Of a stretch of DNA of 64,000 nucleotides, positions 10,659 to 21,915 are shown in pieces. The position numbers and the translations under genes were made by a program. Below the pieces are notes generated by a model. That model was given only the letters and a program-made list of their open reading frames with translations, was not told the DNA's origin and ran no database searches. The number at the start of each line of letters is the position of its first letter. Positions within the stretch are counted from its first letter, which is position 1. Source of the DNA: Thermomonas haemolytica (GTDB lineage Bacteria; Pseudomonadota; Gammaproteobacteria; Xanthomonadales; Xanthomonadaceae); contig NZ_SMAP01000007.1 of NCBI RefSeq assembly GCF_004346265.1, positions 62,001 to 126,000 of the forward strand, given 5' to 3'.

Positions 10659-12122
10659 TCAGGCGAACGCGGCCTGGCACCAGGCCATCAGCGGGTTCCA
10701 GAACACGCCCAGCGCCAGCAGCACCAGCGCGTTGACGCCGAACACCACGCGTAGCAGGCGGTCGTCGCGCGGACGCATCGCCTCGCCCACCGGCTCGTCG
10801 AAGTACATGACCTTGATGACGCGCAGGTAGTAGAACGCGCCGATCACCGCGAACACCACGCCGGTGATCGCCAGCCACAGCATGCCGCCGTCCAACGCCG
10901 CGCGCAGCACCGCCAGCTTGGCCCAGAAGCCGAGGAACGGCGGGATGCCGGCCAGCGAGGCCATCACGCACAGCACCATGCCGGCGCTCCACGGATCACG
11001 CGCGTTCAGGCCCTTGAAGTCGTCGATGGCATCGGCCTCGAACCCGCGCCGCGACAGCAGCACGATCGCGCCGAACGCGGCGGTCGCCATCAGCGCGTAG
11101 CTGATCGCATAGAACATCGCCGCGGCATAGCCACCGGCGCCGCCGCCGGCCAGGCCGAGGAACAAAAAGCCGACGTGCGAAATGGTCGAATACGCCAGCA
11201 TGCGCTTGAGGTTGGTCTGCATCAGCGCGATCACGTTGCCGACCAGCAGCGACAGCGCGGCCAGCACGGCCAGCATCGGCTGCCAGTGCGCGGCCAGCGG
11301 CGCGGCGCCGAAGCCCAGCAGGCGCACCACCATCGCGAACGCGGCCAGCTTGGGCGCGGAACCGATGAACAGGGTCACCGGGGTCGGCGCGCCGTGGTAG
11401 ACGTCCGGCAGCCACATGTGGAACGGGGCCGCGCCGAACTTGAAGGCGATGCCCGCCAGCATGAACACCACGCCGGCCAGCAGCAGGGTCGGCTGCGCGA
11501 CGGAGGGGGCCGCCTCGCGGATGGTGGCCAGGTCCAGGCTGCCGGTGGCGCCGTACACCAGCGACATGCCGTACAGCAGCAGGCCCGAGGCCAGCGCGCC
11601 CAGCACGAAATACTTCATCGCCGCTTCCGAGGCCAGGCGGCTGTCGCGGTCGATCGCAACTAGCGCGTACGAGCTCAGCGCCAGCAGCTCCAGTCCCAGG
11701 TACACCATCACCAGGCTGCCGGCCGAGATCAAGAGCAGCATGCCCAGCACGGCGAACAGCACCAGCACCGAGACCTCGCCCTTGTACAGGCCGCGCTCGC
11801 GCAGGTAAGGCCAGAAGAACAGCAGCGCGGCCGCGGAGATCACGCAGGTGACCACCTTGAGCACGTCGGCCAGGGTGTCACGCACGAACATCCCGCCGAG
11901 CACGCTGGCCTCATCGCCGGCCCCAACGCCGCCCAGCACCAGCGCCGCCACCACCAGCAGGGTGGCGATCGCGAGCACATGGGTGAGCACGCGCTGGCCG
12001 TCCTTCAGGAACAGGTCCAGCATCAGCAGGAAGAACGCGGCGCCCACCAGCACCAGTTCGGGAATCAGCGGCAGCAGTTCGGTGGCTGCCGGCATGGCGA
12101 GAGTGGCCTGCATCGTCGTCAT
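10659..12122 (-). CDS. nuoN: NADH-quinone oxidoreductase subunit N
   Basis: A 487-residue antiporter-like membrane subunit of respiratory complex I, with about 14 hydrophobic segments and conserved proton-path residues, including the Lys of FKFGAAPFHMWLPDVYHGAP and the downstream NLKRMLAYSTISHVGF block. It forms one of the three proton channels in the membrane arm. It is the last gene of the operon, 4 bases after nuoM, and a UUCG-loop terminator follows. Length and motifs are normal. Confidence 0.97.
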   Translation of the reverse strand: MTTMQATLAMPAATELLPLIPELVLVGAAFFLLMLDLFLKDGQRVLTHVLAIATLLVVAALVLGGVGAGDEASVLGGMFVRDTLADVLKVVTCVISAAALLFFWPYLRERGLYKGEVSVLVLFAVLGMLLLISAGSLVMVYLGLELLALSSYALVAIDRDSRLASEAAMKYFVLGALASGLLLYGMSLVYGATGSLDLATIREAAPSVAQPTLLLAGVVFMLAGIAFKFGAAPFHMWLPDVYHGAPTPVTLFIGSAPKLAAFAMVVRLLGFGAAPLAAHWQPMLAVLAALSLLVGNVIALMQTNLKRMLAYSTISHVGFLFLGLAGGGAGGYAAAMFYAISYALMATAAFGAIVLLSRRGFEADAIDDFKGLNARDPWSAGMVLCVMASLAGIPPFLGFWAKLAVLRAALDGGMLWLAITGVVFAVIGAFYYLRVIKVMYFDEPVGEAMRPRDDRLLRVVFGVNALVLLALGVFWNPLMAWCQAAFA

Positions 12123-12126
12123 GTCC

Positions 12127-13653
12127 TCAAAGCTTGGTCGCGGCGAGCTGGCCCGCCAGTTGCGCGATGGAGGGCTCCATCAGGTCGGTCAGCGGCTTGG
12201 GATCGATACCCAGCGCCAGGGTGAAGGCGGCGAACACGCCCAGCACGATCCACTCGCGCATGTTGATGTCCTTCAACTCGGCGACGTGCGCATTGCCCAC
12301 GTCGCCCCAAATCACCCGCTTGGTCAGCCACAGCGAGTAGCCGGCGCCGATGATCAGGGTCAGCGCCGCGGCCAGGGCGATCAGCGGGCTGTGCTGGAAC
12401 GCGGCCAGGATCACCACGAACTCGCCGACGAAGCCGCTGGTGCCCGGCAGGCCGGAATTGGCCATCGCGAACAGCACCCAGAACAGCGCGAACCACGGCA
12501 TCACCTTGGCCACGCCGCCGTAGTCCTTGATCATGCGGGTGTGCATGCGGTCGTAGAGCACGCCGACGCAGGAGAACATCGCGCCGGAGATGAAGCCGTG
12601 CGAGACCATCTGCACCATCGCGCCCTGCAGGCCCAGGCGGGCCGCGTCGGCCGACTGCGCGTCGCGCACCAGCGAGAACGCGATGAAGGTGCCCAGGATC
12701 ACGAAGCCCATGTGCGCGACCGACGAATAGGCGATCAGCTTCTTCATGTCGGCCTGCACCAGCGCCACCAGGCCGACGTACACGATCGCGACCAGGCTCA
12801 AGGCAATCATCAGCCAGGCGAACGCGTGGCCGGCGTCCGGCACGATCGGCAGGGTGAAGCGCAAAAAGCCGTAGCCGCCGATCTTCAGCATGATCGCCGC
12901 CAGCACCACCGAACCGCCGGTCGGCGCCTCCACGTGGGCGTCCGGCAGCCAGGTGTGGACCGGGAACATCGGCACCTTGATCGCGAACGCGCCGAAGAAG
13001 GCGAAGAACAACCAGGTCTGCTCGCGCATGGTCAGCGGCAGCGCGGCCATGTCCGCGATCTGCCAGCTGCCGCCCTTCAGGTACAGGTAGATCAGCCCGA
13101 TGAGCATGAACACCGAGCCGAGGAAGGTGTACAGGAAGAACTTCAGCGAGGCGTAGATGCGGCGCGGGCCGCCCCACACGCCGATCACGATGAACATCGG
13201 GATCAGCATGGCCTCGAAGAACACGTAGAACAGCATCGAGTCCAGCGCGCTGAACACGCCCACCATCGCGCCTTCCAGCAGCATCAGGCAGGCGAAGTAC
13301 TGCGCCACCCGCTTCTCTACCGAGCCCCACGCACCCACCAGCACCAGCACGCCGACCAGGGTGGTCAGGCCGATCAGCGGCACCGACAGGCCGTCCGCGC
13401 CGAGGTGGTACTGGATGTCGTAGGCCGGGATCCACGGCCGCTGCTCGACGAACTGCATCGCCGCGCTGCCGTAGTCGAAGCCGGTGAAGAGCGGGATGCT
13501 GAGCACGAACGTCAGCACCGCGAAGCCGAGCGCGATCCAGCGCGCCAGTTGCGGTCGCTGGTTGCCGGCCAGCAGGGTCAACACGCCGCCGAGGATCGGC
13601 AGCCAGATCAGGAGGCTGAGCAGGGGCCAGTGGGTCACGCTTGCGGTATCCAT
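12127..13653 (-). CDS. nuoM: NADH-quinone oxidoreductase subunit M
   Basis: A 508-residue antiporter-like subunit of complex I with the expected 14 or so membrane helices. Visible family marks are the Glu of FFEAMLIPMFIVIGVWG, KVPMFPVHTWLPDAHVEAP with its lysine, and MKKLIAYSSVAHMGF. It works as the middle proton pump module between NuoL and NuoN. It is 19 bases downstream of nuoL, the widest gap in the operon, and 4 bases upstream of nuoN. Confidence 0.97.
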   Translation of the reverse strand: MDTASVTHWPLLSLLIWLPILGGVLTLLAGNQRPQLARWIALGFAVLTFVLSIPLFTGFDYGSAAMQFVEQRPWIPAYDIQYHLGADGLSVPLIGLTTLVGVLVLVGAWGSVEKRVAQYFACLMLLEGAMVGVFSALDSMLFYVFFEAMLIPMFIVIGVWGGPRRIYASLKFFLYTFLGSVFMLIGLIYLYLKGGSWQIADMAALPLTMREQTWLFFAFFGAFAIKVPMFPVHTWLPDAHVEAPTGGSVVLAAIMLKIGGYGFLRFTLPIVPDAGHAFAWLMIALSLVAIVYVGLVALVQADMKKLIAYSSVAHMGFVILGTFIAFSLVRDAQSADAARLGLQGAMVQMVSHGFISGAMFSCVGVLYDRMHTRMIKDYGGVAKVMPWFALFWVLFAMANSGLPGTSGFVGEFVVILAAFQHSPLIALAAALTLIIGAGYSLWLTKRVIWGDVGNAHVAELKDINMREWIVLGVFAAFTLALGIDPKPLTDLMEPSIAQLAGQLAATKL

Positions 13654-13672
13654 CTCGTCGTCGTTTCCGGCC

Positions 13673-15742
13673 TTACTGCCAGTAGTAGCGGGCCATCGCC
13701 AGCAGGGCGACCAGTCCCAGGATCATGGCGAAGGCATAGTGGTAGAGGTAGCCGGTCTGCACCCGGCGGATCATCGCGGCCAGCGTGCCCACCAGGCGCG
13801 CGCTGCCGTTCACGATGCCGTCGATCAGGCCGGCGTCGATCTCGCTGGACGCCTTGCCGAGCTTGAGGCTGCCGCCGGCCAGGCCGCCGATCCACAGGTC
13901 GTCCATGTAGAACTTGCGCTCCAGCACGCGGATCGGCAGCGCCAGCGCGCGGGTGATGCCGGTGCGCAACTGCGGCTTGACCAGGTACAGCAGGGTGGCC
14001 AGCAGAAAGCCGACCAGCGCCAGCCAGAACGCCGGGGCCAGGAACCCGTGCAGCGCGAACGCCACCGGGCCGTGGAACTCCTCGGCCAGCTTGGCCATCA
14101 CGTCGTTCTGCTCCAGCACCTGGATCGCGCCGGCGAAATACGGCACCTGCTTCACGTGGCCCAGCACGTCGGTGCCGAACAGCATCGGCCCCGCGGTGAA
14201 GAAGCCCACCAGCAGCGCCGGGATCGCCAGCAGCGCCAGCGGCAACGTCACCACCCACGGGCTCTCGTGCGGTTCCACCGGGCCGTGGTGGTGGTCCGGC
14301 TCGCTGTGGGTCTCGTGGTCGTGCGCGCCATGCGAGGCGTGCGCGTGGCGGAAGCGCTCCTCGCCGAAGAAGGTCAGGTACAGCAGGCGGAAGCTGTAGA
14401 AGCTGGTGACGAACGCGCCCAGCAGCACCGCCCAGTTGGCGTACTGTGCGATCCAGCCGGCGTGGGTCTGCGCATGCTCGGCGGCCGCCTCGATGATGGT
14501 GTCCTTCGAGTAGAAGCCGCTGAAGAACGGCGTGCCGACCAGCGCCAGGGTGCCGATCCACATGGTCAGGTGGGTGATCGGCATGTACTTGCGCAGGCCG
14601 CCCATCTTGGTCATGTCCTGCTCGTGGTGCATGCCGATGATGACCGAGCCGGCGCCGAGGAACAGCAGCGCCTTGAAGAAGGCGTGGGTCATGAGGTGGT
14701 ACACCGCGGCCGAGTAGGCGGATACGCCCAGCGCCACCGTCATGTAGCCCAGCTGCGACAGGGTGGAATAGGCCACGACGCGCTTGATGTCGTTCTGCAC
14801 CATGCCGATCAGGCCGGTCCAGAACGCGGTGGTGGCGCCGATGAACAGGATGAAATTGAGCGCGGTCTCCGACAGCTCGAACAGCGGCGACATGCGCGCC
14901 ACCATGAAGATGCCGGCGGTCACCATGGTCGCGGCGTGGATCAGCGCCGAGATCGGGGTCGGGCCTTCCATCGAGTCCGGCAGCCACACGTGCAGCGGCA
15001 CCTGCGCCGACTTGCCCATGGCGCCGATGAACAGGCAGATGCAGATCACGGTGGCGACCGACCACGCGTGGCCCGGCAGGATCTCGACGCTGGCGCCGCG
15101 GATCGCGTCGGCATTGGCGAAGGCGGTGCCGTAGTCCAGGGTGCCCAGCCACAAGAGCACGCCGGCGATGCCCAGCAGGAAGCCGAAATCGCCCACGCGG
15201 TTGACCAGGAACGCCTTGAGGTTGGCGAACACCGCGGTCGGGCGCTTGAACCAGAAGCCGATCAGCAGGTAGGACACCAGGCCCACCGCCTCCCAGCCGA
15301 AGAACAGCTGCATGAAGTTGTTGCTCATCACCAGCATCAGCATGCTGAAGGTGAACAGCGAGATATAGCTGAAGAAGCGCTGGTAGCCGTCGTCCTCGGC
15401 CATGTAGCCGATGGTGTAGATGTGGACAAGCAGCGACACGAAGGTCACCACCACCATCATCATCGCGGTCAGTTTGTCCACCAGGAAGCCGACGTTCACC
15501 GAGATGTCGCCCACCTGCATCCAGGTGTACAGGTTCTCGTTGAACACCGGCGCGCCGTGCAGCAGCTGCCACAGCACGTGCACCGACAGCGCGCAGCTCA
15601 CCGCCACGCCGAGGATGGTCACGGTGTGCGCCCCCGCGCGGCCGATCTGGCGGCCGAACAGGCCGGCGAGGATGCTGCCCAGCAGCGGCAGCAGCACCAC
15701 CAGCACGAGCTGGGTCTTGGAAATGAGGAGTGCCGAATCCAT
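13673..15742 (-). CDS. nuoL: NADH-quinone oxidoreductase subunit L, with a His-rich loop
   Basis: The distal antiporter-like subunit of complex I, with the long lateral helix at its C-terminus. The core motifs are the Glu-containing FFGWEAVGLVSYLLIGFWF, GKSAQVPLHVWLPDSMEGP and NDIKRVVAYSTLSQLGYM. At 689 residues it is longer than the E. coli subunit (613). Part of the excess is a strongly polar insert at about residues 466-493 (window 14264-14347) with ten histidines in 28 residues, between transmembrane segments. It is followed by nuoM after 19 bases and preceded by nuoK, whose stop is 4 bases away. Confidence 0.96.
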   Translation of the reverse strand: MDSALLISKTQLVLVVLLPLLGSILAGLFGRQIGRAGAHTVTILGVAVSCALSVHVLWQLLHGAPVFNENLYTWMQVGDISVNVGFLVDKLTAMMMVVVTFVSLLVHIYTIGYMAEDDGYQRFFSYISLFTFSMLMLVMSNNFMQLFFGWEAVGLVSYLLIGFWFKRPTAVFANLKAFLVNRVGDFGFLLGIAGVLLWLGTLDYGTAFANADAIRGASVEILPGHAWSVATVICICLFIGAMGKSAQVPLHVWLPDSMEGPTPISALIHAATMVTAGIFMVARMSPLFELSETALNFILFIGATTAFWTGLIGMVQNDIKRVVAYSTLSQLGYMTVALGVSAYSAAVYHLMTHAFFKALLFLGAGSVIIGMHHEQDMTKMGGLRKYMPITHLTMWIGTLALVGTPFFSGFYSKDTIIEAAAEHAQTHAGWIAQYANWAVLLGAFVTSFYSFRLLYLTFFGEERFRHAHASHGAHDHETHSEPDHHHGPVEPHESPWVVTLPLALLAIPALLVGFFTAGPMLFGTDVLGHVKQVPYFAGAIQVLEQNDVMAKLAEEFHGPVAFALHGFLAPAFWLALVGFLLATLLYLVKPQLRTGITRALALPIRVLERKFYMDDLWIGGLAGGSLKLGKASSEIDAGLIDGIVNGSARLVGTLAAMIRRVQTGYLYHYAFAMILGLVALLAMARYYWQ

Positions 15743-15746
15743 CAGG

Positions 15747-16070
15747 TCAGCCCTTCAAGCTATCGATGTCCGCCACATCGATCGTGCGGCGGTTGCGGAA
15801 CAGGGTCACCAGGATCGCCAGGCCGATCGCGGCCTCGGCGGCGGCGACGGTGAGGATGAAGAACACGAACACCTGGCCGGCGGCGTCGCCCAGCGAGCGC
15901 GAGAACGCCACGAAGTTGATGTTCACCGAGAGCAGCATCAGCTCCAGCGACACCAGCAGCATGATCACGTTCTTGCGGTTGAGGAACAGGCCGGCGACGC
16001 TGATGCAGAACAGCACCGCGCCCAGCGCGAGGTAATGCCCCAGGGTCAGGGCGGACACCAGGTTTTCCAT
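15747..16070 (-). CDS. nuoK: NADH-quinone oxidoreductase subunit K
   Basis: A 107-residue complex I subunit with three membrane helices. The conserved proton-path glutamates are in [15 protein letters not shown] and [12 protein letters not shown]. The ATG (16070-16068) shares one base with the nuoJ stop (TGATG), so it is translationally coupled. The longer upstream open frame in this phase is only a shadow of nuoJ. The C-terminus, VADIDSLKG, is typical of the family. Confidence 0.96.
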   Translation of the reverse strand: MENLVSALTLGHYLALGAVLFCISVAGLFLNRKNVIMLLVSLELMLLSVNINFVAFSRSLGDAAGQVFVFFILTVAAAEAAIGLAILVTLFRNRRTIDVADIDSLKG

Positions 16071-16708
16071 CACGCGCCCTCCCCGGCCTGGCCATCGACC
16101 ACCGGCGTCTCCGCCGCCATCTTCACCATGCGCACGCGCTCGGCGGCGCGCACCCGCACCTGCTCCGAAGGATTCTGATGGCGTGTTCCCTCGCGCCGGC
16201 GCAAGGTCAGCATCACCGCCGCCACCACCGCCACGGTCAGGATCACCGCCGCCACTTCGAACGGCAGCATGAAGTCGGTGAACAGGGCATGCGCCAGCCA
16301 GTTGGTGTTGGGAATACCGGAAGCGACCGCGGCGTTGTCGGCCAGCGGCGCCTGCGCGGCGCTGCGCACGCCGATCAGCGCCAGCATCTCCAGCAGCATC
16401 GCCACCGCCACCAGCAGCCCGATCGGCAGGTAGCGCACGTAGCCCTGGCGGATCGGCGCCTTGTCCATGTCCAGCATCATCACCACGAACAGGAACAGCA
16501 CCATCACCGCGCCCACGTACACCAGCACCAGCGCGATGCCGAGGAACTCGACGCCGCCCACGATCCAGGTGCAGGCCACCGAAAAGAACGTCAGCACCAG
16601 CCACAGCACGGCATGCACCGGGTTGCGGGCGGCGATCGTGGCCAGCGCGGCGATCGCGGCGACCGCCGCGAAGCCGAGGAAGGCAATGGTCTGGAAATCG
16701 AAATCCAT
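16070..16708 (-). CDS. nuoJ: NADH-quinone oxidoreductase subunit J
   Basis: A 212-residue complex I subunit with five predicted helices, including the conserved [23 protein letters not shown] segment that contains the pi-bulge helix coupling quinone chemistry to the membrane arm. The soluble C-terminal tail (about 50 residues, Arg/Glu-rich, ending [12 protein letters not shown]) is longer than in E. coli. The start ATG (16708) lies 11 bases after the nuoI stop. Confidence 0.95.
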   Translation of the reverse strand: MDFDFQTIAFLGFAAVAAIAALATIAARNPVHAVLWLVLTFFSVACTWIVGGVEFLGIALVLVYVGAVMVLFLFVVMMLDMDKAPIRQGYVRYLPIGLLVAVAMLLEMLALIGVRSAAQAPLADNAAVASGIPNTNWLAHALFTDFMLPFEVAAVILTVAVVAAVMLTLRRREGTRHQNPSEQVRVRAAERVRMVKMAAETPVVDGQAGEGA

Positions 16709-16719
16709 GGGGTCCTGCC

Positions 16720-17211
16720 TCAACGGTAGGGGGCGTCGGCGGCACGGCGCTCGGCGATCTCCGCCTCCAGGCGGTCGCCGATGGCCAGCAGCTTGGGCTT
16801 GGTCAGGATGTTCTGGCCGCGCTGGTCGAAGTGGTACTCGTGCACGTGGGTCTCCACGATCGAGTCGGTCGGGCACGACTCCTCGCAGAACCCGCAGAAG
16901 ATGCACTTGAACAGGTCGATCTCGTAGCGGGTGGTACGGCGGCTGCCGTCGTCCGCGCGCGGGCCGGCCTCGATGGTGATCGCCAGCGCCGGGCACACCG
17001 CCTCGCACAGCTTGCAGGCGATGCAGCGCTCCTCGCCGTTCGGGTAGCGGCGCAGGGCGTGCACGCCGCGGAAGCGCGGCGACTGCGGGGTCTTCTCCAT
17101 CGGGTACATCAGCGTGTACTTCGGACGGAACAGGTACTTCAGGGTCAGCCACAGGCCGCCGAGCAGCTCCAGCAACAGCAGGCTCTTGAAATAGGACACC
17201 ACCTTGCTCAT
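16720..17211 (-). CDS. nuoI: NADH-quinone oxidoreductase subunit I (two 4Fe-4S clusters)
   Basis: A 163-residue ferredoxin-like subunit that carries clusters N6a and N6b in the hydrophilic arm of complex I. Both 4Fe-4S motifs are intact: [12 protein letters not shown] and [12 protein letters not shown]. An amphipathic N-terminal helix ([17 protein letters not shown]) anchors it to the membrane. The ATG overlaps the nuoH stop by 4 bases (ATGA). The long upstream frame belongs to shadows of nuoH and nuoG. Confidence 0.97.
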   Translation of the reverse strand: MSKVVSYFKSLLLLELLGGLWLTLKYLFRPKYTLMYPMEKTPQSPRFRGVHALRRYPNGEERCIACKLCEAVCPALAITIEAGPRADDGSRRTTRYEIDLFKCIFCGFCEESCPTDSIVETHVHEYHFDQRGQNILTKPKLLAIGDRLEAEIAERRAADAPYR

Positions 17212-18320
17212 GCCGCCGCCCCCATCGCATTGCCACCGATCACGCCGAAATACACCAGCATCGCGGTCACGAAGATCCAGACGATGGTGATCGGGATGAA
17301 CACCTTCCAGCCCAGCCGCATGATCTGGTCGTAGCGATAGCGCGGGAACGCGGCGCGGAACCAGATGAAGCAGGTGGCGAAGAAGAACACCTTGGCCAGC
17401 AGCCACCACCAGCCGTCCGCCGACAGCAGCGGGATGCCCCAGCCGTGGAACGGGCTGAGCCAGCCGCCGAGGAAGAAGATCGAGGTCAGGAAGCTGACCA
17501 GCAGCATGTTGGCGTATTCGGCCAGGAAGAACAGCGCGAACTGCGAGCCGGAGTACTCGACCATGTGGCCGGCCACGATCTCGGATTCGCCTTCCACCAC
17601 GTCGAACGGCGCGCGGTTGGTCTCGGCCACGCCGGACACGAAGTACACGACGAACAGCGGCAGCAGCGGGATGAAGAACCAGCTCAGGAAGCCGCGGCCG
17701 GCCTGGGCCATCACGATCTCGGACAGGTTCAGGCTGCCGGCGGCGATCAGCACGCCGACCAGCGCGAAGCCCATCGCGATCTCGTAGCTGATCATCTGCG
17801 CCGAGGCGCGCATGGCGCCGAGGAAGGCGTACTTCGAGTTCGAGGCCCAGCCGGCGAGGATCACGCCGTAGATGCCCAGCGAGGTCATCGCCAGCAGGTA
17901 CAGCAGACCGGCGTTGACGTTGGCCAGCACCACCTGGGCGTCGAACGGCACCACCGCCCATGCCGCGAACGCCGGCACCAGCGCCAGCAGCGGCGCCAGG
18001 CGGTACAGCACCGGGTGCGCCACGCTCGGCTGCACCACTTCCTTGAACAGCAGCTTGAACACGTCGGCGAACGCCTGCAGCACGCCCCAGCCGACGTACA
18101 TCGGCCCGTGGCGCACGTGCATCCAGCCGATGACCTTGCGTTCCCAGACCACGTAGAAGGCCACGGTGACGATCACCGGCACGGTGATCGCCAGCACCTT
18201 CAGCACGATCCAGGCCAGCAGGCCGAGGGTGCCGAACGACAGCAGGGCCGCGTGCAGCGGCTCGATGGCGTATTGCATCAGCGGATTGTTGGACAGCAGG
18301 GTGTGGGTCATGGTGCTCAT
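17208..18320 (-). CDS. nuoH: NADH-quinone oxidoreductase subunit H
   Basis: A 370-residue, roughly eight-helix membrane subunit at the joint between the two arms of complex I, lining the quinone entry channel. Family signatures are [39 protein letters not shown] and the acidic loop [20 protein letters not shown]. The ATG at 18320 overlaps the nuoG stop (ATGA). A second ATG three codons in is an alternative start. Normal length. Confidence 0.97.
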   Translation of the reverse strand: MSTMTHTLLSNNPLMQYAIEPLHAALLSFGTLGLLAWIVLKVLAITVPVIVTVAFYVVWERKVIGWMHVRHGPMYVGWGVLQAFADVFKLLFKEVVQPSVAHPVLYRLAPLLALVPAFAAWAVVPFDAQVVLANVNAGLLYLLAMTSLGIYGVILAGWASNSKYAFLGAMRASAQMISYEIAMGFALVGVLIAAGSLNLSEIVMAQAGRGFLSWFFIPLLPLFVVYFVSGVAETNRAPFDVVEGESEIVAGHMVEYSGSQFALFFLAEYANMLLVSFLTSIFFLGGWLSPFHGWGIPLLSADGWWWLLAKVFFFATCFIWFRAAFPRYRYDQIMRLGWKVFIPITIVWIFVTAMLVYFGVIGGNAMGAAA

Positions 18321-20551
18321 GCGCGCGCCACCTCCAGGGTGGTGGCGGCCAGCAGCGGCGCGGTGGCGCCGTGGCCGGACTCCAGCCACACGCAGCCCGG
18401 GGCCACGCGCGCATCCAGCAGCACCTGCAGGGTGGCGGTGCCGGCGGCGGTGGAGAACTTCGCCATCGCGCCCTGCGCGAGGCCGGCCGCGGCGGCATCC
18501 GCCGGGTTCAGGCTGGCGTGCGGGCCGGCGTTGAGCGGATGCGCCTGCAGCGCATGGCTGCGGCGGACCACTGCATCCACCCGGTAGATCGCCTGCGAGG
18601 CGGCCACCTGCAGGCCGTTGCCGGCGGCCGGCGCGGCGCTGCCCGCGGCCACCTGCACGGCCACCGGGGCCATCCCGGCGCGCAGGCCGTCGAGGTCGGT
18701 GAACTCGAAGCCCGGCAGCGCCAGCGCGCCGCCGAGGGCGCGCAGCACGCGCCAGCCGGGGCGGGCCTGGCCGGGCAGCTTCGCGGCGGCCACCGCCTGC
18801 TGGTCGCGGCCATCGAGGTTGGTCAGGGTGGCGTCGATTTCCGGCAGCGCGCCGATCGGCAGGATCACGTCGGCCACCGCGCGGGTCGAGGTGCAGGCGA
18901 ACTGGCTGAACGCCACCACCCGCGCGCCGCCCAGCGCCTTCAGCGCGGCCTGCTGGTCGGCGAAGTCCAGGCCCGGCTCGATCCCGTACAGCACGTAGGC
19001 CTTGCGCGGCTGGCGCAGCATCGCCTGCGCGTCCAGCCCGGCCGGCAGCACGCCGTGGCGGGCCAGACCGAGGGCATTGGCGCCCTGCGGGATGCGGCAC
19101 AGCTTCGCATTCTTCGCCGCGGCGAACGCGGCGGCCGCCTTGCGGATCGCGGCGGCGTGCGGGCCGTTCTCGGCCACGCCACCCACGATCACCGCCACAT
19201 TGCCGGCATCGCCCAGGTCCACGCCATCAAGGGCCGCTGCCAGCTGCGCCGGCGGCACGATGTGCTTGGACGCGACCGCGAAGGTGAAGTCGAAGTCCAC
19301 CGGATTGACCACGTGGACCCGCGCGCCGCGCTTGGCCGCCTTGCGCACGCGCTGGTGCAGCAGCGGCACTTCGTGGCGCAGGTTGGAGCCGACGATGACG
19401 ATGGCATCGGCCTGTTCGATCTCGGCCACCGGCATCGCGAAGGCCTGCGCCTGCGCGCCATCGGACAGGTCGAGCTGGCCGATGCGGTGGTCGAGGTGGC
19501 GGCTGCCGAGGCCATCGGCCAGGCGCGCCAGCAGCGCGCCCTCCTCGTTCGAGGTCGCCGGGTGCACCAGCACGCCGAGGTCGTCGCCGGCGGACTCGCG
19601 CAGGATCCGCGCGGCCGCGTCCAGCGCCTCGTCCCACGAGGCCTCGCGGAAACCGTCGCCGTCGCGCAGCAGCGGCACCGCGGCGCGATCGTCGGCCAGC
19701 AGGCCCTCGTGCGCGTAGCGGTCGCGGTCGGACAGCCAGCACTCGTTCACCGCCTCGTTGTCGCGCGGCACGCTGCGCAGCAGCTCGCCGCGGCGGACGT
19801 GGTGGAACAGGTTGCTGCCGAGCGCGTCGTGGTAGCCAAGCGAAGGCCGCGCGATGAGCTCCCACGGACGCGCCTTGAAGCGGTACACCTTGTTGGTGAG
19901 CGCACCGACCGGGCATACGTCGATCACGTTGCCCGACAGCTCGGTCATCAGCGGCTGCCCGTCATAGGTGCCGATCTGCAAATTCTCGCCGCGCTGCATG
20001 CCGCCGAGCTCATAGGTACCGGCGATCTCCGCGGTGAAACGCACGCAGCGGGTGCACTGGATGCAGCGGGTCATCTCGGTGGCGACCAGCGGGCCGAGGT
20101 CCTCGTCCGGCACCACCCGCTTGCGCTCGACGAAGCGGCCGACCGAGCGGCCATAGCCCAGCGACAGGTCCTGCAGCTCGCACTCGCCGCCCTGGTCGCA
20201 GATCGGGCAGTCCAGCGGATGGTTGATCAGCAGGAACTCCATCACGTTGCGCTGGGCCTTGAGCGCCTTCTCGTTGCGGGTGAACACCTTCATCCCGTCC
20301 ATCACCGGGGTGGCGCAGGCCGGCGAGGGCTTGGGCGCGGCGCGCCCGCCGATTTCGGTATCCACCAGGCACATGCGGCAGTTGGCCGCGATCGGCAGCT
20401 TCTCGTGGTAGCAGAAGCGCGGGATCGGGATGCCCGCCTTGTCGGCGGCATGGATGATCATCGAGCCCTTGGGCGCGGCCATCTCGACGCCGTCGATGAA
20501 GACGGTGACGTGGTCGGGCGGCAGGTTCGGATTGACGGGTTGTGCGCTCAC
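18317..20551 (-). CDS. nuoG: NADH-quinone oxidoreductase subunit G
   Basis: A 744-residue subunit with the electron-wire clusters of the NADH arm. The N-terminal 2Fe-2S domain has [16 protein letters not shown] and a distal Cys in ACATPV. The His-Cys3 cluster is in [18 protein letters not shown], and the 4Fe-4S motif in [10 protein letters not shown] with a later DVCPVGAL. The rest is a molybdopterin-oxidoreductase-like fold without cofactor. The start codon is GTG, in a GTGA overlap with the nuoF stop. It is shorter than the E. coli protein (about 908). Confidence 0.96.
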   Translation of the reverse strand: MSAQPVNPNLPPDHVTVFIDGVEMAAPKGSMIIHAADKAGIPIPRFCYHEKLPIAANCRMCLVDTEIGGRAAPKPSPACATPVMDGMKVFTRNEKALKAQRNVMEFLLINHPLDCPICDQGGECELQDLSLGYGRSVGRFVERKRVVPDEDLGPLVATEMTRCIQCTRCVRFTAEIAGTYELGGMQRGENLQIGTYDGQPLMTELSGNVIDVCPVGALTNKVYRFKARPWELIARPSLGYHDALGSNLFHHVRRGELLRSVPRDNEAVNECWLSDRDRYAHEGLLADDRAAVPLLRDGDGFREASWDEALDAAARILRESAGDDLGVLVHPATSNEEGALLARLADGLGSRHLDHRIGQLDLSDGAQAQAFAMPVAEIEQADAIVIVGSNLRHEVPLLHQRVRKAAKRGARVHVVNPVDFDFTFAVASKHIVPPAQLAAALDGVDLGDAGNVAVIVGGVAENGPHAAAIRKAAAAFAAAKNAKLCRIPQGANALGLARHGVLPAGLDAQAMLRQPRKAYVLYGIEPGLDFADQQAALKALGGARVVAFSQFACTSTRAVADVILPIGALPEIDATLTNLDGRDQQAVAAAKLPGQARPGWRVLRALGGALALPGFEFTDLDGLRAGMAPVAVQVAAGSAAPAAGNGLQVAASQAIYRVDAVVRRSHALQAHPLNAGPHASLNPADAAAAGLAQGAMAKFSTAAGTATLQVLLDARVAPGCVWLESGHGATAPLLAATTLEVARA

Positions 20552-21915
20552 GCCACCACCTTCTCAGCCGTGGCCAGCGTGCCGGCAAGCGCATCGTCGA
20601 CGTAGAAGCGCTTGTGCACGATGGCGTATTCGAATTCGTGCCAGAAATGGCGCAGGAAGCCCTGCACCGGCCACGCCGCGGCCTCGCCGAAGGCGCAGAT
20701 GGTGTGGCCTTCGATCTGCCCGGCGGCGGCGCGCAGCATGGCGAGGTCGTCCATCGTCGCCTCGAAATTGGCGATCCGGGTCAGCATGCGGTACATCCAT
20801 CCGGTGCCTTCGCGGCACGGGGTGCACTGGCCGCAGCTCTCGGCCTTGTAGAAGCGCGCGATGCGCTGGCAGGCGCGCACCATGCAGGTGGTGTCGTCCA
20901 TCACCACGACCGCGCCCGAGCCGAGGCCGGAACCGGCCTTCTGGATGCTGTCGTAGTCCATGGTCAGGCCCAGCATCACCTCGCCGGGCAGCACCGGCAT
21001 CGACGAGCCGCCCGGGATCACCGCCTTCAGCGTGCGCCCCGGGCGCATGCCGCCGGCCATCTCCAGCAGCTCCGCGAACGGGGTACCGAGGCGAATCTCG
21101 AAGTTGCCGGGGTTGGCCACGTGGCCGGACACCGAGAAGATCTTGCAGCCGCCGTTGTTCGGCTTGCCCAGGCCCATGAACCAATCCGGGCCGTTGCGGA
21201 TGATCGCCGGCACCGAAGCATAGGTCTCGGTGTTGTTGATGGTGGTCGGCTTGCCGTACAGGCCGAAGTTGGCCGGGAACGGCGGCTTGTAGCGCGGCTG
21301 CCCCTTCTTGCCTTCCAGCGACTCCATCAGCGCGGTTTCCTCGCCGCAGATGTAGGCGCCCGCGCCAAGCGCATTGTAGATGTCGATGTCGATGCCGCTG
21401 CCGAGGATGTCCTTGCCCAGCCAGCCGTGCTTGTAGGCCTCGGCCAGCGCCTCCTCGATGTGCTCGAACGGCTCGTGGTGGAACTCGCCGCGCATGTAGT
21501 TGTAGGCCACGGTGCTGCCGGTGGCATAGCAGGCGATCGCCATGCCCTCGATCACCGCGTGCGGGTTGTAGCGCAGGATGTCGCGGTCCTTGCAGGTGCC
21601 CGGCTCGGACTCGTCCGAGTTGCACAGGATGTACTTCTGGCCCGGCCCCTTGGGCATGAAGCTCCACTTCAGACCGGTCGGGAAGCCCGCGCCGCCGCGG
21701 CCACGCAGGCCGGAGGCCTTGACCATCTCGATGACATCGGCCGGCGGGATCTTTTCGGTCAGCACCTTGCGCAGCGCCTGGTAGCCGCCGGTCTTGAGGT
21801 AGTTCTCGTACGACCACGGCTTGTCGAAGTGCAGCGTGGTGTACACCGCCTGGTGCTCCTTCGGCGCGGGGCCGACGGGACCATAGCCTTCCGAATAGTG
21901 CGAATGTCCGCCCAT
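20548..21915 (-). CDS. nuoF: NADH-quinone oxidoreductase subunit F (NADH and FMN site)
   Basis: About 455 residues. It oxidises NADH with FMN and passes electrons to cluster N3. Visible are the FMN/NADH glycine-rich loop [16 protein letters not shown], the [17 protein letters not shown] block and the 4Fe-4S motif [12 protein letters not shown]. Two starts are possible: GTG at 21918 (GTGA overlap with nuoE) or the adjacent ATG at 21915 (TGATG). I chose the ATG. The product begins [16 protein letters not shown], a Gly/His-rich extension before the conserved core. Confidence 0.96.
   Translation of the reverse strand: MGGHSHYSEGYGPVGPAPKEHQAVYTTLHFDKPWSYENYLKTGGYQALRKVLTEKIPPADVIEMVKASGLRGRGGAGFPTGLKWSFMPKGPGQKYILCNSDESEPGTCKDRDILRYNPHAVIEGMAIACYATGSTVAYNYMRGEFHHEPFEHIEEALAEAYKHGWLGKDILGSGIDIDIYNALGAGAYICGEETALMESLEGKKGQPRYKPPFPANFGLYGKPTTINNTETYASVPAIIRNGPDWFMGLGKPNNGGCKIFSVSGHVANPGNFEIRLGTPFAELLEMAGGMRPGRTLKAVIPGGSSMPVLPGEVMLGLTMDYDSIQKAGSGLGSGAVVVMDDTTCMVRACQRIARFYKAESCGQCTPCREGTGWMYRMLTRIANFEATMDDLAMLRAAAGQIEGHTICAFGEAAAWPVQGFLRHFWHEFEYAIVHKRFYVDDALAGTLATAEKVVA

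Noticed and set aside
11175-20605. Plus-strand open frames across the nuo operon, up to 789 codons
   Set aside because: Products are repetitive His/Gln/Arg-rich or Ser/Thr/Ala text, and all overlap intact nuo genes.
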